From Ipomoea triloba (Eukaryota > Streptophyta > Magnoliopsida > Solanales > Convolvulaceae): a stretch of DNA of 64,000 nucleotides. The notes under the pieces were generated by a model. It searched no databases. It was not told where the DNA came from and worked only from the letters and a program-made list of their open reading frames with translations. The stretch is taken from contig NC_044923.1 in assembly GCF_003576645.1 (NCBI RefSeq), forward strand, positions 3,788,404-3,852,403. Reading direction: 5' to 3'. The translations under genes were made by a program, and so were the position numbers. The first letter of the stretch is position 1. Every line of letters starts with the position of its first letter. Below, one piece after another: positions 24,490 to 34,299 of this stretch.

Positions 24490-26075
24490 GGATTATATAG
24501 GATGGGAAGAAAATTATTTAAAAAATTTTATTAGATTGAGACTATTATCATTTATGTGCAGCGCCATCGTCTGAAGGTGCGGTTTAAAATTTTTGATTAG
24601 ATTGACACTATTATTTTTATGTGCAGCGTCATCATGTGAATGTGTCTTTTAAAAATTTTCATTAGATTGATACTATTATCTTTTATGTGCAGTGTCATCA
24701 TGTGAAGGTGCCTCCTAAGGATAAAACTGATATAGATTTATATGTAGTGACTTACATAATATTATTATATTATATATATTATCAAACTTCTAGCTAGTTT
24801 CTTATTATTCATGTTTTACTCACCGTATATATGGTATGTTTTAGTTCATCCAAAAGAAAAGAGTGGAAATCAAGTTATATAGGATGAGATTAGAAAATTT
24901 CCATGAGATTGAAATATTATCTTTCATGTGTTCTCATGTGAAGGTGCCTAGTAAGGATAAAAACGGTACAGATTTATATATAGTGAGGTACATAATATTA
25001 TACAGGCTTCTAGTTTCTTATTATTCATTTTTCACTTACCGCATATATGGTATGTTTTAGTTCATCCAAAAAGAAAAAAAAAGAAAAAAAAAAAGAAGTG
25101 GAAATCAAGTTATATAGGATGAGAAAATTTCAAGAGATTGAAATATTATCTTTCATGTGTCCTCGTGTGAAGGTGTCTCGTAAGGATAAAAACGGTATAG
25201 TTTTATACATAGTGAGGTACGTAATATTATGCACGCTTCTAATTTCTTATTATTCATTTTTCACTACCGCATATATGGTATGTTTTAGTTCATCCAAACA
25301 AAAGACTGGAAATCAAGTTATATATAGGTTGAGAAAATTTCCATGAAATTGAAATATTATCTTTCATGTGTCATCATGTGAATGTGGCTTGTAAGGATGA
25401 AACCGGTATACATTTATATGGAGTGACGTACGTAATATTTACACACTTCTAATTTCTTAATTATTATTCATTTTTTTACTCACGGCATATATGGTATTTT
25501 TTAGTTCATTCATTCAAAAAAAAAAAGAGTGGAAATCAGGTTAATTATATAGGATGAGAAAAAAATATTTTTATTAGTTTGACATATTATCTTTCATGTG
25601 TCATCATGTAAAGTTGCCTCGTAAAGATAAAAACCGTATACATTTATATGAAGTGACGTACGTAATATTATACATATATACACACTTCTAGTTTCTTATT
25701 ATTTATCTTTTTATTCACCGCATATATGGTATGTTTTAGTTCATTAAAAAAATGAAAGAGTGGAAATTAGGTTATATAGTATGAGAAAAAAAATTCATTA
25801 GATTGACATATTATCTTTCATGTGTCATCATGTGAAGGTGCCTTATAAGGATAAAAACGGTATACATTTATATGAAGTGACCTACTTAATATTATATACA
25901 TTTCTAGTTTCTTATTATTCAATTTTTACTCACCCCATATATGGTATGTTTTAGTTCGATTCGTGCAAAAAAGAAAAAAAGTGGAAATTAAATCAGGTCA
26001 TATAGAATGAGAAAAAAGAATTCCCTTAGATTGACACTATTATCTTTCATGTGTCATCAAGTGAAGGTGTATCGT
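24490..26075. repeat. Promoter-side ~220-bp repeat array B
   Basis: Same unit as array A. Starts of 'gtggaaat' lie at about 24863, 25098, 25305, 25529, 25760 and 25980, giving spacings of 207-235 bp. The most gene-proximal part (24490-24860) has shorter sub-units. Every full unit carries a CTATATAA motif and most carry the palindromic TACGTA/TGACG block in the minus orientation, the transcription direction of the ERF genes. Unit lengths differ mainly at A-runs. Confidence 0.85.
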
Positions 26076-26080
26076 GATTA

Positions 26081-26410
26081 GTTCAGGGATCAATTATCCA
26101 AGTGAAGATATTTGTTTAGTGTAATGTAAACATCTGAGTTACAATCAATCATGTTTTTATTAACATGTAATAAGCAAGATACCACTTATCAGACACTTAT
26201 TTTGCACTTAATTTGCACTAACTTATATTATCTTTCACATTTACCTCCCAAACAAATCAAAACAAAATTAATATACTTTAAAAGTTAGCCTTCTTGGCTA
26301 TTCGATCATATGTATGCATGGCTTCTTTTGTTTGCCCTAGCTAGCACTTCTTCTTCTCCACTCCTTCGGCTCAGATCCAACTCCATTTCCTGCACCTACG
26401 CCCATTAAAG
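26081..26410 (-). pseudogene. AP2/ERF scraps (copy 5): both ends, no AP2 domain
   Basis: 26081-26155 matches the C-terminal end: its minus strand reads VYIT then LNKYLHLDN and stop, an eroded form of [14 protein letters not shown]. 26305-26410 matches the N-terminal end, starting MGVGAGNGVG from an ATG near 26405. Between them, about 150 bp of unrelated AT-rich DNA ('cttattttgcacttaattt') replaces the AP2 domain. The same filler occurs at 21800-21950 and 29335-29420. Confidence 0.65.
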
Positions 26411-26619
26411 CAAAACTCGCAATTTTTTGGTTCTCTTAATTGTTTGTGTTAATTTTAGTATATAGAAGGGAAGATGCTGGAAAGAGAAGACAAGAAAAAG
26501 GAATGTTTTTTCATGAGATTGAGGTAATCATCTTACATGTGCATTGTGCGAAAGTAATTCGTGCAAATAAAAATGACTGAGCTTTATAATTATATATTAT
26601 TGTTGTGAGGATTTCTACA

Positions 26620-27077
26620 GAGCTTTTTTTTTTTTTTCCAATGCCAGTTATTATAAACTCATACTTCCAATGCCACCGTGATGATGCCCCATTTTCATGT
26701 TGTCATGCATGTAGATTAAAATAATATTATAATTATGTATCTCGGTGAGACGATGAGTTGCGGTGTATTTATTTTTCTTTTTTTAGCAAACTCATTTTCC
26801 CAATGATTAATGACAGTTGTGCCCCACGTCCAAAATTTCATGCATAAACAAAGCTACTAAAACCCATTTATTGTCGCGCCCACAATATTAGCAAAAAGAG
26901 TGGTTTTAGTTTTCTAGGGATTTCTAAAAAACTTGTAAATTTAGACGATAATAAGAATTAAGGTGTGCTGATTAGCAAAAAGGGTGGTTCTAGTTTTCTA
27001 GGGATTTTAAAAAAAACTTGTAAACTTAATAAGAATTACAGTGTGCTACTTTTCAATATATGCAGAGTTTAGCTTAT

Positions 27078-27122
<45 letters not shown>

Positions 27123-27660
27123 CCCCTTCATCATCTCCAGTCTCCACTAATGTCGCATTAGGCTATGGATATTAAAGTGAAATAGCAACATACATGAAGG
27201 GATGATTGCAATGGCAGTTATAAACTCATAGTTCTAGTGACACATTGGTGGTGCCCCACTTTTACGTTGTCATGCATGCTTATTAAAATGATATTATAAT
27301 AATATATATCGGTGAGTTGCAGTGTAATTTCTTTTTTTAGCGAAATCATATTCCCAATAACAGTTACGGTGCCCCACATTCAAACAATTGTCATGCATAA
27401 ATAAAGCTTCAAAAATCCAGGTATTGTCACGCCCACAATAATAGTAAAACCGGTAGCTTTAAGTTTTCTGGAGGTTTCTCTAAAACTACTTATAAACTTA
27501 GATAATAAGAATCATGTTGTATTGCTTTACAATCTAGGCAGAAATTAATTTCCCAATATATTTCTTTTATGCAAATTAAACCTCATCTTATTAACAATCA
27601 AGGAATCACTTTTGAAGACAATAATAAGAAAACTTTTATTCCAACAAAACATTAGTTCAT
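26620..27660. repeat. ERF-array 3' flank segments, twice repeated, with poly-A
   Basis: Two successive copies of the flank ('gttgtcatgcatg' ... 'agttttctaggga' ... 'gtgctacttttcaatatat') lie at 26680-27070 and 27235-27570. A 33-base poly-A (27087-27119) sits between them. A third short duplication is seen at 26900-27020. No gene. Confidence 0.6.
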
Positions 27661-27782
27661 GATAGAAACAATGTACACAAACAACCATGAATTTCCTTAT
27701 ATACAAACTAAAATAAAATTAAAAAAATAAAAATAAAAACTCTACAGAAAACACTAAAGCAAAACGAAAGCAGTTTTCTATA

Positions 27783-28193
27783 TCAATCCAGGTGAGGGTA
27801 TTTGTTCAAGTCAGGTGTAACATAAACATCTGGCTCGCGGTGGTGGTCAGTCACGCTGACACTCATTTGGGTGGGTGATATATGAAGTCCTCTCTGAATT
27901 GCATCAATCCTGCATCCAACTGCCATGGCTCGATTCTGTATCTCCTTTGGCGTGAGTTCGCGGTGCTGGCCATCGCCCACCGCGAACTCAGGGAAGTTAA
28001 GCTTCGCTCCCGGGCCACGCAAGTAAAAGAGGGCCACGTCGTAGGCCCGAGCAGCGGCCATCGGGGTATGGTAGGAGCCGAGCCAGAGCCTTGTATTTGC
28101 AAAACGAATCTCAATTACCCACCTTCCCCATTTCCTCAGGAAAATCCCTTTGTATGGATTCTTTTGCCGAGGCTGGCGCTTCTTCTTCTCCAT
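27783..28193 (-). CDS. EAR-motif AP2/ERF protein, copy 3 (only copy open across the AP2 domain)
   Basis: 136 residues from the first in-frame ATG at 28193 ([10 protein letters not shown]). The AP2 domain spans about residues 13-69: [12 protein letters not shown], then [20 protein letters not shown] and [12 protein letters not shown]. The tail has '[20 protein letters not shown]' and ends [10 protein letters not shown], an EAR-type DLNxxP repressor motif (128-133), so a DREB group II/A-5 repressor is the best guess. Odd points: AP2 position 6, normally the DNA-contact Arg of YRGVR, is Phe (F18). Position 19, Glu in DREBs and in copies 1-2, is Phe (F31). The upstream ATG at 28249, equivalent to the start in copies 1-2, is out of frame. 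DNA binding may be weakened. It is single-exon, as usual for the family. Expression is unproven. Confidence 0.65.
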   Translation of the reverse strand: MEKKKRQPRQKNPYKGIFLRKWGRWVIEIRFANTRLWLGSYHTPMAAARAYDVALFYLRGPGAKLNFPEFAVGDGQHRELTPKEIQNRAMAVGCRIDAIQRGLHISPTQMSVSVTDHHREPDVYVTPDLNKYPHLD

Positions 28194-28317
28194 TTCTCCA
28201 GCTTTAGCGGTAACGTAACTCCGACACCATCTCCGGCACCTGCAGCCATCAAAGCAAAACCTCACTTCAGTTTTTCTCTCTCTCTCTGTGTTGTGTAGAA
28301 GGGAAGGGTGAAGCGCC

Positions 28318-28324
28318 TTATATA
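28318..28324 (-). promoter_or_regulatory. TATA box of ERF copy 3
   Basis: The minus strand reads TATATAA. It predicts a start near 28290, so the out-of-frame ATG at 28249 would be the first AUG in the mRNA and the in-frame one at 28193 the second. No 220-bp array lies upstream of this copy. Confidence 0.5.
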
Positions 28325-28329
28325 GAAGG

Positions 28330-29614
28330 GAAGTGGAGAAGAGAATAAAAAAAGGAGTTTGTCTTGTTGCAATCTTTACCGTATGTTAGTTTGGTTTTTG
28401 TTAAGCATAATACTAATAATAGTAATTAAGGTAGCTTATCATGCTTTATGTAATATTGAGGGGTCCTTGTTGAGTATTTAGACTCTAGCCCTTGGTTTCT
28501 TTCTGGTTATGTTTGATTAATGCAAGTGTGTTTCTTCAAAAAAAAAAAAAAAAAAAAAAAAGTAGTTTGTCCACTTAGTTAGATAAACACAAGGTTTCAA
28601 ATTTGGCTACTTATAAGAGCTTTCAATTGACTTTCTTGGTTTGAGTCGATTGATAATTTAGGATAATTTACTTCCTTTCTTCCCAAACTGGATAATTTAC
28701 TTCATTATAATTAGGGATGCGTAGTTTGTATTATTTGAACTAACACCCGAACTAAATTATTAAATTTGGGTGAACCCGAATATTAATCAGTTTGGATGTT
28801 TTAAATTTTGATATATCCGAATATAAATCCGGTTCGGATATTGTGTGTTAAAATTTTATTAATACCCGACCTGAAATCGGAACTAAAGAAAATTTTATTC
28901 TAAATTATATATTTAGTTTTAAATGTATTTCTTAATTAATAATATATTAAATTTCATAAGTCTCTTAGTCAATTATTAGTATTGTCTTATTTCTAGTTTC
29001 ATAATATATGAAAAATATAAATACAAAAATAATAAAATCATTAAGAAAACTCAAAATTGAAAAAATAAAATAAACCAAACTAATAATCTAGAACTAATCA
29101 TGCATATTGATTAAAGTGACATTATAATTATTAATATTATCAATTAATTATACCGCTTAACTAAAACTAGAGACAAGATATTCCCAATGAGATAGTTGTG
29201 ATGCCCCATATTCACTTTATCATGCATACTAATTAAAGTAACATTATAATTATTAATATTATCAGTCAATTATACCACTTTTTAGAGACTAAATCTAGCA
29301 GTGAAAATAAGAAACAAATTTTAAAAAAATTAAAGCTAGATACCACTTATTTTGCACTTAACTTGCACTTATTTTGCACTAACTTGTCTTTCATATTTAC
29401 CTTCCAAACAAATCAAAACAAAAAAATTTACTGCAATAGAGCCTGCAATAGATTAATAGGGCTTAATACAATATTCCTGCTATCTACTAAGTACTAAGCA
29501 AACTCTAAATGAAGCCGAACAAGAGAAAAAACCCTACTCGATCTAGAAAGAACTTTTATGGAATTTTTTTTATATACAAAAATATATCAATAAAGCTTGT
29601 TGGTCAGCTCTAGG
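28330..29614. other. AT-rich intergenic DNA in the ERF array
   Basis: A 24-base poly-A lies at about 28539-28561. At 29095-29250 two tandem pieces of 'aactaatcatgcat' to 'taattataccactt' recur. The 'cttattttgcacttaactt' filler lies at 29345. No gene. Confidence 0.4.
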
Positions 29615-29619
29615 ATCAT

Positions 29620-30150
29620 CAATTATCCCAACGAGGGTACTTGTTCAAGTCAGATGTAACATAAACATCTAACTCATGATCAATCAAGTTGAGGTTCATC
29701 TTGGTGGAAATAAAGCCCACTATGAAGCACATCCACATTGTATCCAACTTCAACTACTCGGTTCCAAATCGCATTTGGCACGTGTTGGCAGTGCTGGTTG
29801 TCGCTCACCATGCACTCAAGGAAGTTGAACTTCATCACCAAATAGGGCCACGTGGTAGGCTCGAGTAGTAGGAATATTTCGGTTTTTCTCGTTCCTTCTA
29901 TTCGCTAAGAATAGGGATTTTAAATGATAGAAATTCCTCTTCATTTTGTTGTCCTCAGCCCATAGTTCTATAAGTGCATGCCAAGCTAGATCCTTGTGTT
30001 TGAAACCAGCTCACGAATCTCAGCAACCCACTTCCCCACTTCTCCATGTGAATCCCTCTATATGGCTTCTTCTCCACTCCGGCTCTAGCGGTAGCTCCAA
30101 CGTAACTCCTTAGTAGATTTTTCTTGGTTTTTTGTGGGGCCAAATGTTAG
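29620..30150 (-). pseudogene. AP2/ERF repressor copy 4, heavily eroded
   Basis: The N-terminal part reads LRSYVGATARAGVEKKPYRG then IHMEKWGSG (30130-30030), which aligns with the upstream part of copy 3 ([15 protein letters not shown]) and the AP2 start. The AP2 core is disrupted by frameshifts and by about 90 bp of extra DNA near 29870-29960. The C-terminal end (29625-29690) still reads DVYVTSDLNKYPRWDN. Several indels make it non-functional. Confidence 0.75.
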
Positions 30151-30681
30151 GTGAAAGAGAGAGAAAGAGGAGAGAGAAGGTTTGAGGTGATTGCAGCAAG
30201 AGCTGGTTTTTTGTCTCCACAGTGGGCCCCACCAAAGAAGGATGACCTTTCTATTTTTTGTCTTTTTCTTTTCCTCGTTTTCATTCAAATGTTCAAAAGT
30301 AAGGAAGGGGAAGATAAATGAATTTTACGATTACTAAAGGATTTGAATTAGATAGTGGAGTAGCAAAAGCAAAAGAACACGGTAATTGGAATCAAATCCA
30401 ATAATAGGATATAAAAGTACTCAACCAAACATTGCATTCCTTGCCCAAATTAACCCAACCTCGATTGCATCATAATAATATAGATTTTATTTGCGAATTT
30501 CATGTGAGTTTTCTTGATGAGCAGGCAAATGAGTGAGTAGTTCTCTCGGTTTGGTTTTGTATTCAAATTATAATGGTTTAGAGGCACCATGAATCTGCCT
30601 GGGCAATGTGGAATCACTAGAATTGGGTATTTGAATGAGGATTTTGGCTCCAAAAGCAGTAGTCAAAGACTCATAAAATAC
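30151..30681. other. Intergenic DNA, no gene seen
   Basis: Moderately AT-rich with a purine-rich tract at 30150-30175. No recognisable coding sequence. Confidence 0.3.
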
Positions 30682-31039
30682 CTTGTTATTATAATTGATT
30701 GAAATCAGTTCCCCAATCCTAAACCTGTAGAAAAGCAAAAGGGTCTTGTAACCTTTGATTTAAGGTTACAACTTTCATGTGTATGATGCTTGGACATCAT
30801 TTGAATTGTAACTATCAAAACATTTTAGACACTAGCTTTATGTTCTGTATTCATTTGATCATAAGCATATTTGGTATTGTATTTCAATTTGCGGGATAAT
30901 TATATGAAAGTAAAGAAATACCTCAGAGGTGAACCAGCAAATTTGGAGGTATTACAGCTGTGCTCAGATGTTACACGTTCTTGATGCATCCTCTTTTCTG
31001 TGATAATCATATGTTTAATTTGTTGGATAATTTGTAGCC
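30682..31039 (-). other. Possible spliced exons of an unidentified transcript
   Basis: On the minus strand, 31039-30922 is bounded by a pyrimidine-rich acceptor (ttatctttgcag) and a donor (GAG|GTATTT). 30724-30682 is bounded by 'tttctacag' and AAG|GTATTT. Joining them leaves a continuous open frame reading SPLRFRIGELISINYNNK across the junction. I recognise no family. It could be 3' exons of a gene or a non-coding extension of the NYN gene transcript upstream. Support is only splice-site quality and frame continuity. Confidence 0.25.
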
Positions 31040-32170
31040 CTGCAAAGATAAGAAGTTGAAGGGTCAGAGAAGATTCAGAACAATTGTATGGAAGATCTGC
31101 AAAAGCTGCTGCCAAGGAAAGGTTTCTATAATGCCCGTTTAGCACTTCGAAAACTGCAATTTACACACAATTTGTTTCCCAATCACGTATCCTTTTCAAA
31201 AACAAAGTTAAAGTGTAATCACCAATCAGATTAGCTATTCTAGTCTCTACCACATATCCTCAATTCTGCTCCTCTCTGGATAGATGAAAGGAAAAAACGC
31301 AACTTTCTTTTACATCTGTCACAAAAATTGAACTTCGTGTTAAAAAGACTGTAATGCAGATAACCAGGTAAGTGAAAAACTTGATGACCAAAGGCAACAT
31401 TCCCTCAATTCTATGCCTACAAAAACTGCATGGTATAGAACAGGTTTTAGTGTAATTTTATTCAGACTGTCACAACAGCATAACAATACAGTATGCTGCA
31501 GCAAATTGTCATTTTAGATGAGGATATGAATATGCTGTCAAACAAAGAAAACATAACATTAATTTTATTTCCTTCTTATTATGGAGTATTATTTTTTGTA
31601 AGTACATCAGAAAAGCGAATGCACAAATGATCTACAACTAGTTGGAACAATGTTTATTTTCACTTCAGAAACTGAATGGGAATGCATAATCTCAGCACAA
31701 GTTCTCGAGATGCTGAGAAAACAAATGCTCAAAATTCATAATAATTTTAGGTGTCGAGTGTCATTGACAAAAGCAGATCCAATCATCCAAACTGACATAT
31801 TAATAAATAAAGTTTACATGAGTCAAGAAAGCACACTGCAATGATATGACAAATTTGCCAATGAGAATATATCAAGGGTATAAATCTGCAAAGAAATTAG
31901 CCAAACTAAGATTCCATTTGTTTGAAGGCCAGTAACTACATTTAGGGCAGACAAGAATGTTTGTTGCCTATATGTATCTGCATAAGAGTATGCAATCGCC
32001 AGTGTTGCAGAGCATAATTTTCATTTGTTCATTGCTAGCTTGCAGCAAGTAATCCTACTTCATGTCAAAACAAGCATCTTCATCTCAAAGTGATTTTTAT
32101 CAACCCCTCACCCGAGGGATCCCAAGAACACGACTTTCAATTCCTCAATTCACATCCTTCATTAGAAATT
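31040..32170. other. Downstream flank of the NYN gene
   Basis: Composition is intermediate between the genes and the AT-rich intergenic DNA. It probably includes the 3' UTR of the gene ending at 32171. No separate gene was recognised. Confidence 0.4.
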
Positions 32171-33451
32171 TCAGTCATCCATGTCCGTTTCTTCATCCTC
32201 AGAATCAAATATGTAGTCCTCCTCCTCCTCCTCGTCCTCACTATTTATAGACACCCCATTCTGAAACCGTTTGCCATTTTTGCCATCTAGCCTAAGCCAA
32301 TACACTTCATCATTCTCTTCCTCAAAATCACTATCCTCTGCTTCAGAAAAAGCTGAACCTCTCGAGTCAATAAACTCAATATCATCCATAAAGCCATCAA
32401 AGCTAGCAATTTCCTCAGTCATTCCACCATCGAATTCGCTGACAGAGAACCTACTATTACTCTTACTCATCCCTTTCTTTAGCACTAAGTCATTCTCAGT
32501 GATCTCCCCGTTTTCGACTCCTATCCAGGGCACCCACAAATCGGCATAACGCCCCAATGATCTATCCCAATCCCCCACCACCACTGTCCCCAAATTGGCA
32601 ATTCGCGCCCTTTTCAACATCTCGGAGAAATCCGAATCATCCGAAACCAAGAACAGCCAATCAATCCCTCTGCTCATAGAATGCTGCATTTGTCTTTTCA
32701 ATGCCCAATCTGCAGCCTGAGGCTTATCAGCCACAGTCTTCACAAACACCCCGGCTCGCCTCAGCTCCGAGGCCAAACCGTACCCTTCTTTAGGAGTTAC
32801 TAAGCTCCTAGCAGCCTCCACATACTTCTGATTGTTATCAATAAACCTCTCCTTGAAACGCTGCCGTTTCTTCCCTTTCAGAGCCCTCATTCTGTTCATC
32901 TTCTTCTCCCTCTCCCTCTCGTGAAGCTGCTTGAAATGTTTCTTTAAATCCATATTGGTTTTACATTTCCGCCCGCAAACAGAGCAAATGTAGGGCTCTG
33001 AAGGCGTCACGGCGCCTTTGCGCTCGAGGATATCGAGACGACGTCGTTCGCGGCGTTCGTCGATTACCCATTGGGGGAGATGGATGAACGCGTGGCGGTT
33101 GGCGTATGCTGACATGTCCACCACGTCGCCGAATTTCTCGGCCAATTTTTTCAGCTCCATCGCCGCCTTGTACGGCGGGCCTCGCGGCGGTTTGTTGTCT
33201 AAGTCCCACAAGACCACGACTTTCTTGGACTTGGCGGTGTAAACGCCTTCTTTGGTCCGAACCATGTCGATTTCTTGGTCTGAAGCGCAGGCTTTTATGC
33301 TCCATCGAAGCGCTCTTTGAGGGTAAATTGAGGGTTTGGGAGGTAATCGAAGTATGGGTTTGAAGGAGGAGAAGTTGGGAGAGAATTGTTTAGGGAGAAT
33401 TGAAGAATGGGTTTTGAGTTGGATGGGATTGAAGACTGTTGCGCTCAGCAT
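32171..33451 (-). CDS. NYN-domain protein with C2H2 zinc finger, probably organelle-targeted
   Basis: 426 residues in a single exon from ATG at 33451. Residues 1-55 are rich in Ser, Pro, Lys and Arg with few acids, typical of a chloroplast or mitochondrial transit peptide. A PIN-like NYN fold, the family of putative metal-dependent RNases, is visible as VVVLWDLDNKPP (78-89) with Asp83/Asp85. It continues as YGLASELRRAGVFVKTV (224-240), ADWALKRQM (247-255) and LFLVSDDSDFSEML (266-279) with Asp271, 272 and 274. Inserted between the halves is a C2H2 finger, C156-x2-C159-x12-H172-x4-H177, followed by a basic helix (178-205). The C-terminus (about 340-426) is strongly acidic. Plants have such proteins annotated as 'putative endonuclease or glycosyl hydrolase with C2H2-type zinc finger'. 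The substrate is unknown. It is much less AT-rich than its flanks, consistent with a conserved functional gene. Confidence 0.85.
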   Translation of the reverse strand: MLSATVFNPIQLKTHSSILPKQFSPNFSSFKPILRLPPKPSIYPQRALRWSIKACASDQEIDMVRTKEGVYTAKSKKVVVLWDLDNKPPRGPPYKAAMELKKLAEKFGDVVDMSAYANRHAFIHLPQWVIDERRERRRLDILERKGAVTPSEPYICSVCGRKCKTNMDLKKHFKQLHEREREKKMNRMRALKGKKRQRFKERFIDNNQKYVEAARSLVTPKEGYGLASELRRAGVFVKTVADKPQAADWALKRQMQHSMSRGIDWLFLVSDDSDFSEMLKRARIANLGTVVVGDWDRSLGRYADLWVPWIGVENGEITENDLVLKKGMSKSNSRFSVSEFDGGMTEEIASFDGFMDDIEFIDSRGSAFSEAEDSDFEEENDEVYWLRLDGKNGKRFQNGVSINSEDEEEEEDYIFDSEDEETDMDD

Positions 33452-34299
33452 TATCCTCCTCTGTGGAGGAGATTAATGTGCAGGGAAGATGAACTGGGTA
33501 AGGCTTGTATAACTGTATAAGCATTATCTAACGACTTAGGCCTTAGAAAATACCCTTGACAATATGCGAAATTCCTTGTAGGTGAGTAAATAAAGATAAT
33601 TTGACAGTAAAATATTATACCCAAATATTATAATTTTTGTTAGGTGTGGACTGGGTTGATTGAGTTCACCCCTGTTCAATTTGAGACTTAACGTTATAAC
33701 TTACCCTGAAAAGATGTGGTTAAATAGTTAATATATAGTTATTCATCTTTATCTGATTAAATAGTTAATATACAATACACCTTTATCACCATAGTCAAAG
33801 AACTTTGTTATTAAGCAGATTTAAAAGTCGGATTAAGTTAACATAGACAAAGATGACAGCTTAATGTCACATCATCAATTATGTTAACATGACAATGATG
33901 ACTATACGGCCATATTATTAAAGTTAATGGTCATATTAACATCATTAATTATTAATCTTAATCGTATGAAATAATTTGATACGGAGTACATATGAACTAA
34001 TTCTCACTTACTAATTGAACCAAGTAACTGGGCTAATGCTTAGAGGAACTTTACTAATAAAAGGCATGACAATGTACTTGAGATTGAGGTATTCAAAGCA
34101 ATCAACACATAGGATAAGTTGCAGACTTAGCATATGCACTTTCAAGCCTTAGTCAGAGACAAGATCAAGTTTTTGCAGCATGGTGACACTATTCATTTGA
34201 GGACTGCAATTCTGCAAATGTCTCTTTCTAACAATCCAGCAACAGTTATGTCTGTCTAATATACTTACAAAATATATAACAACAATACCACAAAGAGTA
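33452..34299. other. Spacer between SCE1 and the NYN gene
   Basis: About 850 bp separate the SCE1 stop from the NYN start, both on the minus strand. It should hold the SCE1 3' UTR and the NYN promoter. 33700-33960 has loosely repeated 'taaatagttaatatatagtt' and 'catattattaaagtta' text. No TATA motif could be assigned with confidence. Confidence 0.4.

Noticed and set aside
28194..28265. Longer 160-residue version of ERF copy 3
   Set aside because: It would start at GTG, and the upstream text is the frame-shifted old N-terminus.
27882..28298. 138-codon plus-strand frame opposite ERF copy 3
   Set aside because: An antisense shadow of the AP2 gene.
32961..33363. Several open frames overlapping the NYN gene
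   Set aside because: Shadows in the GC-richer coding sequence; no family match.
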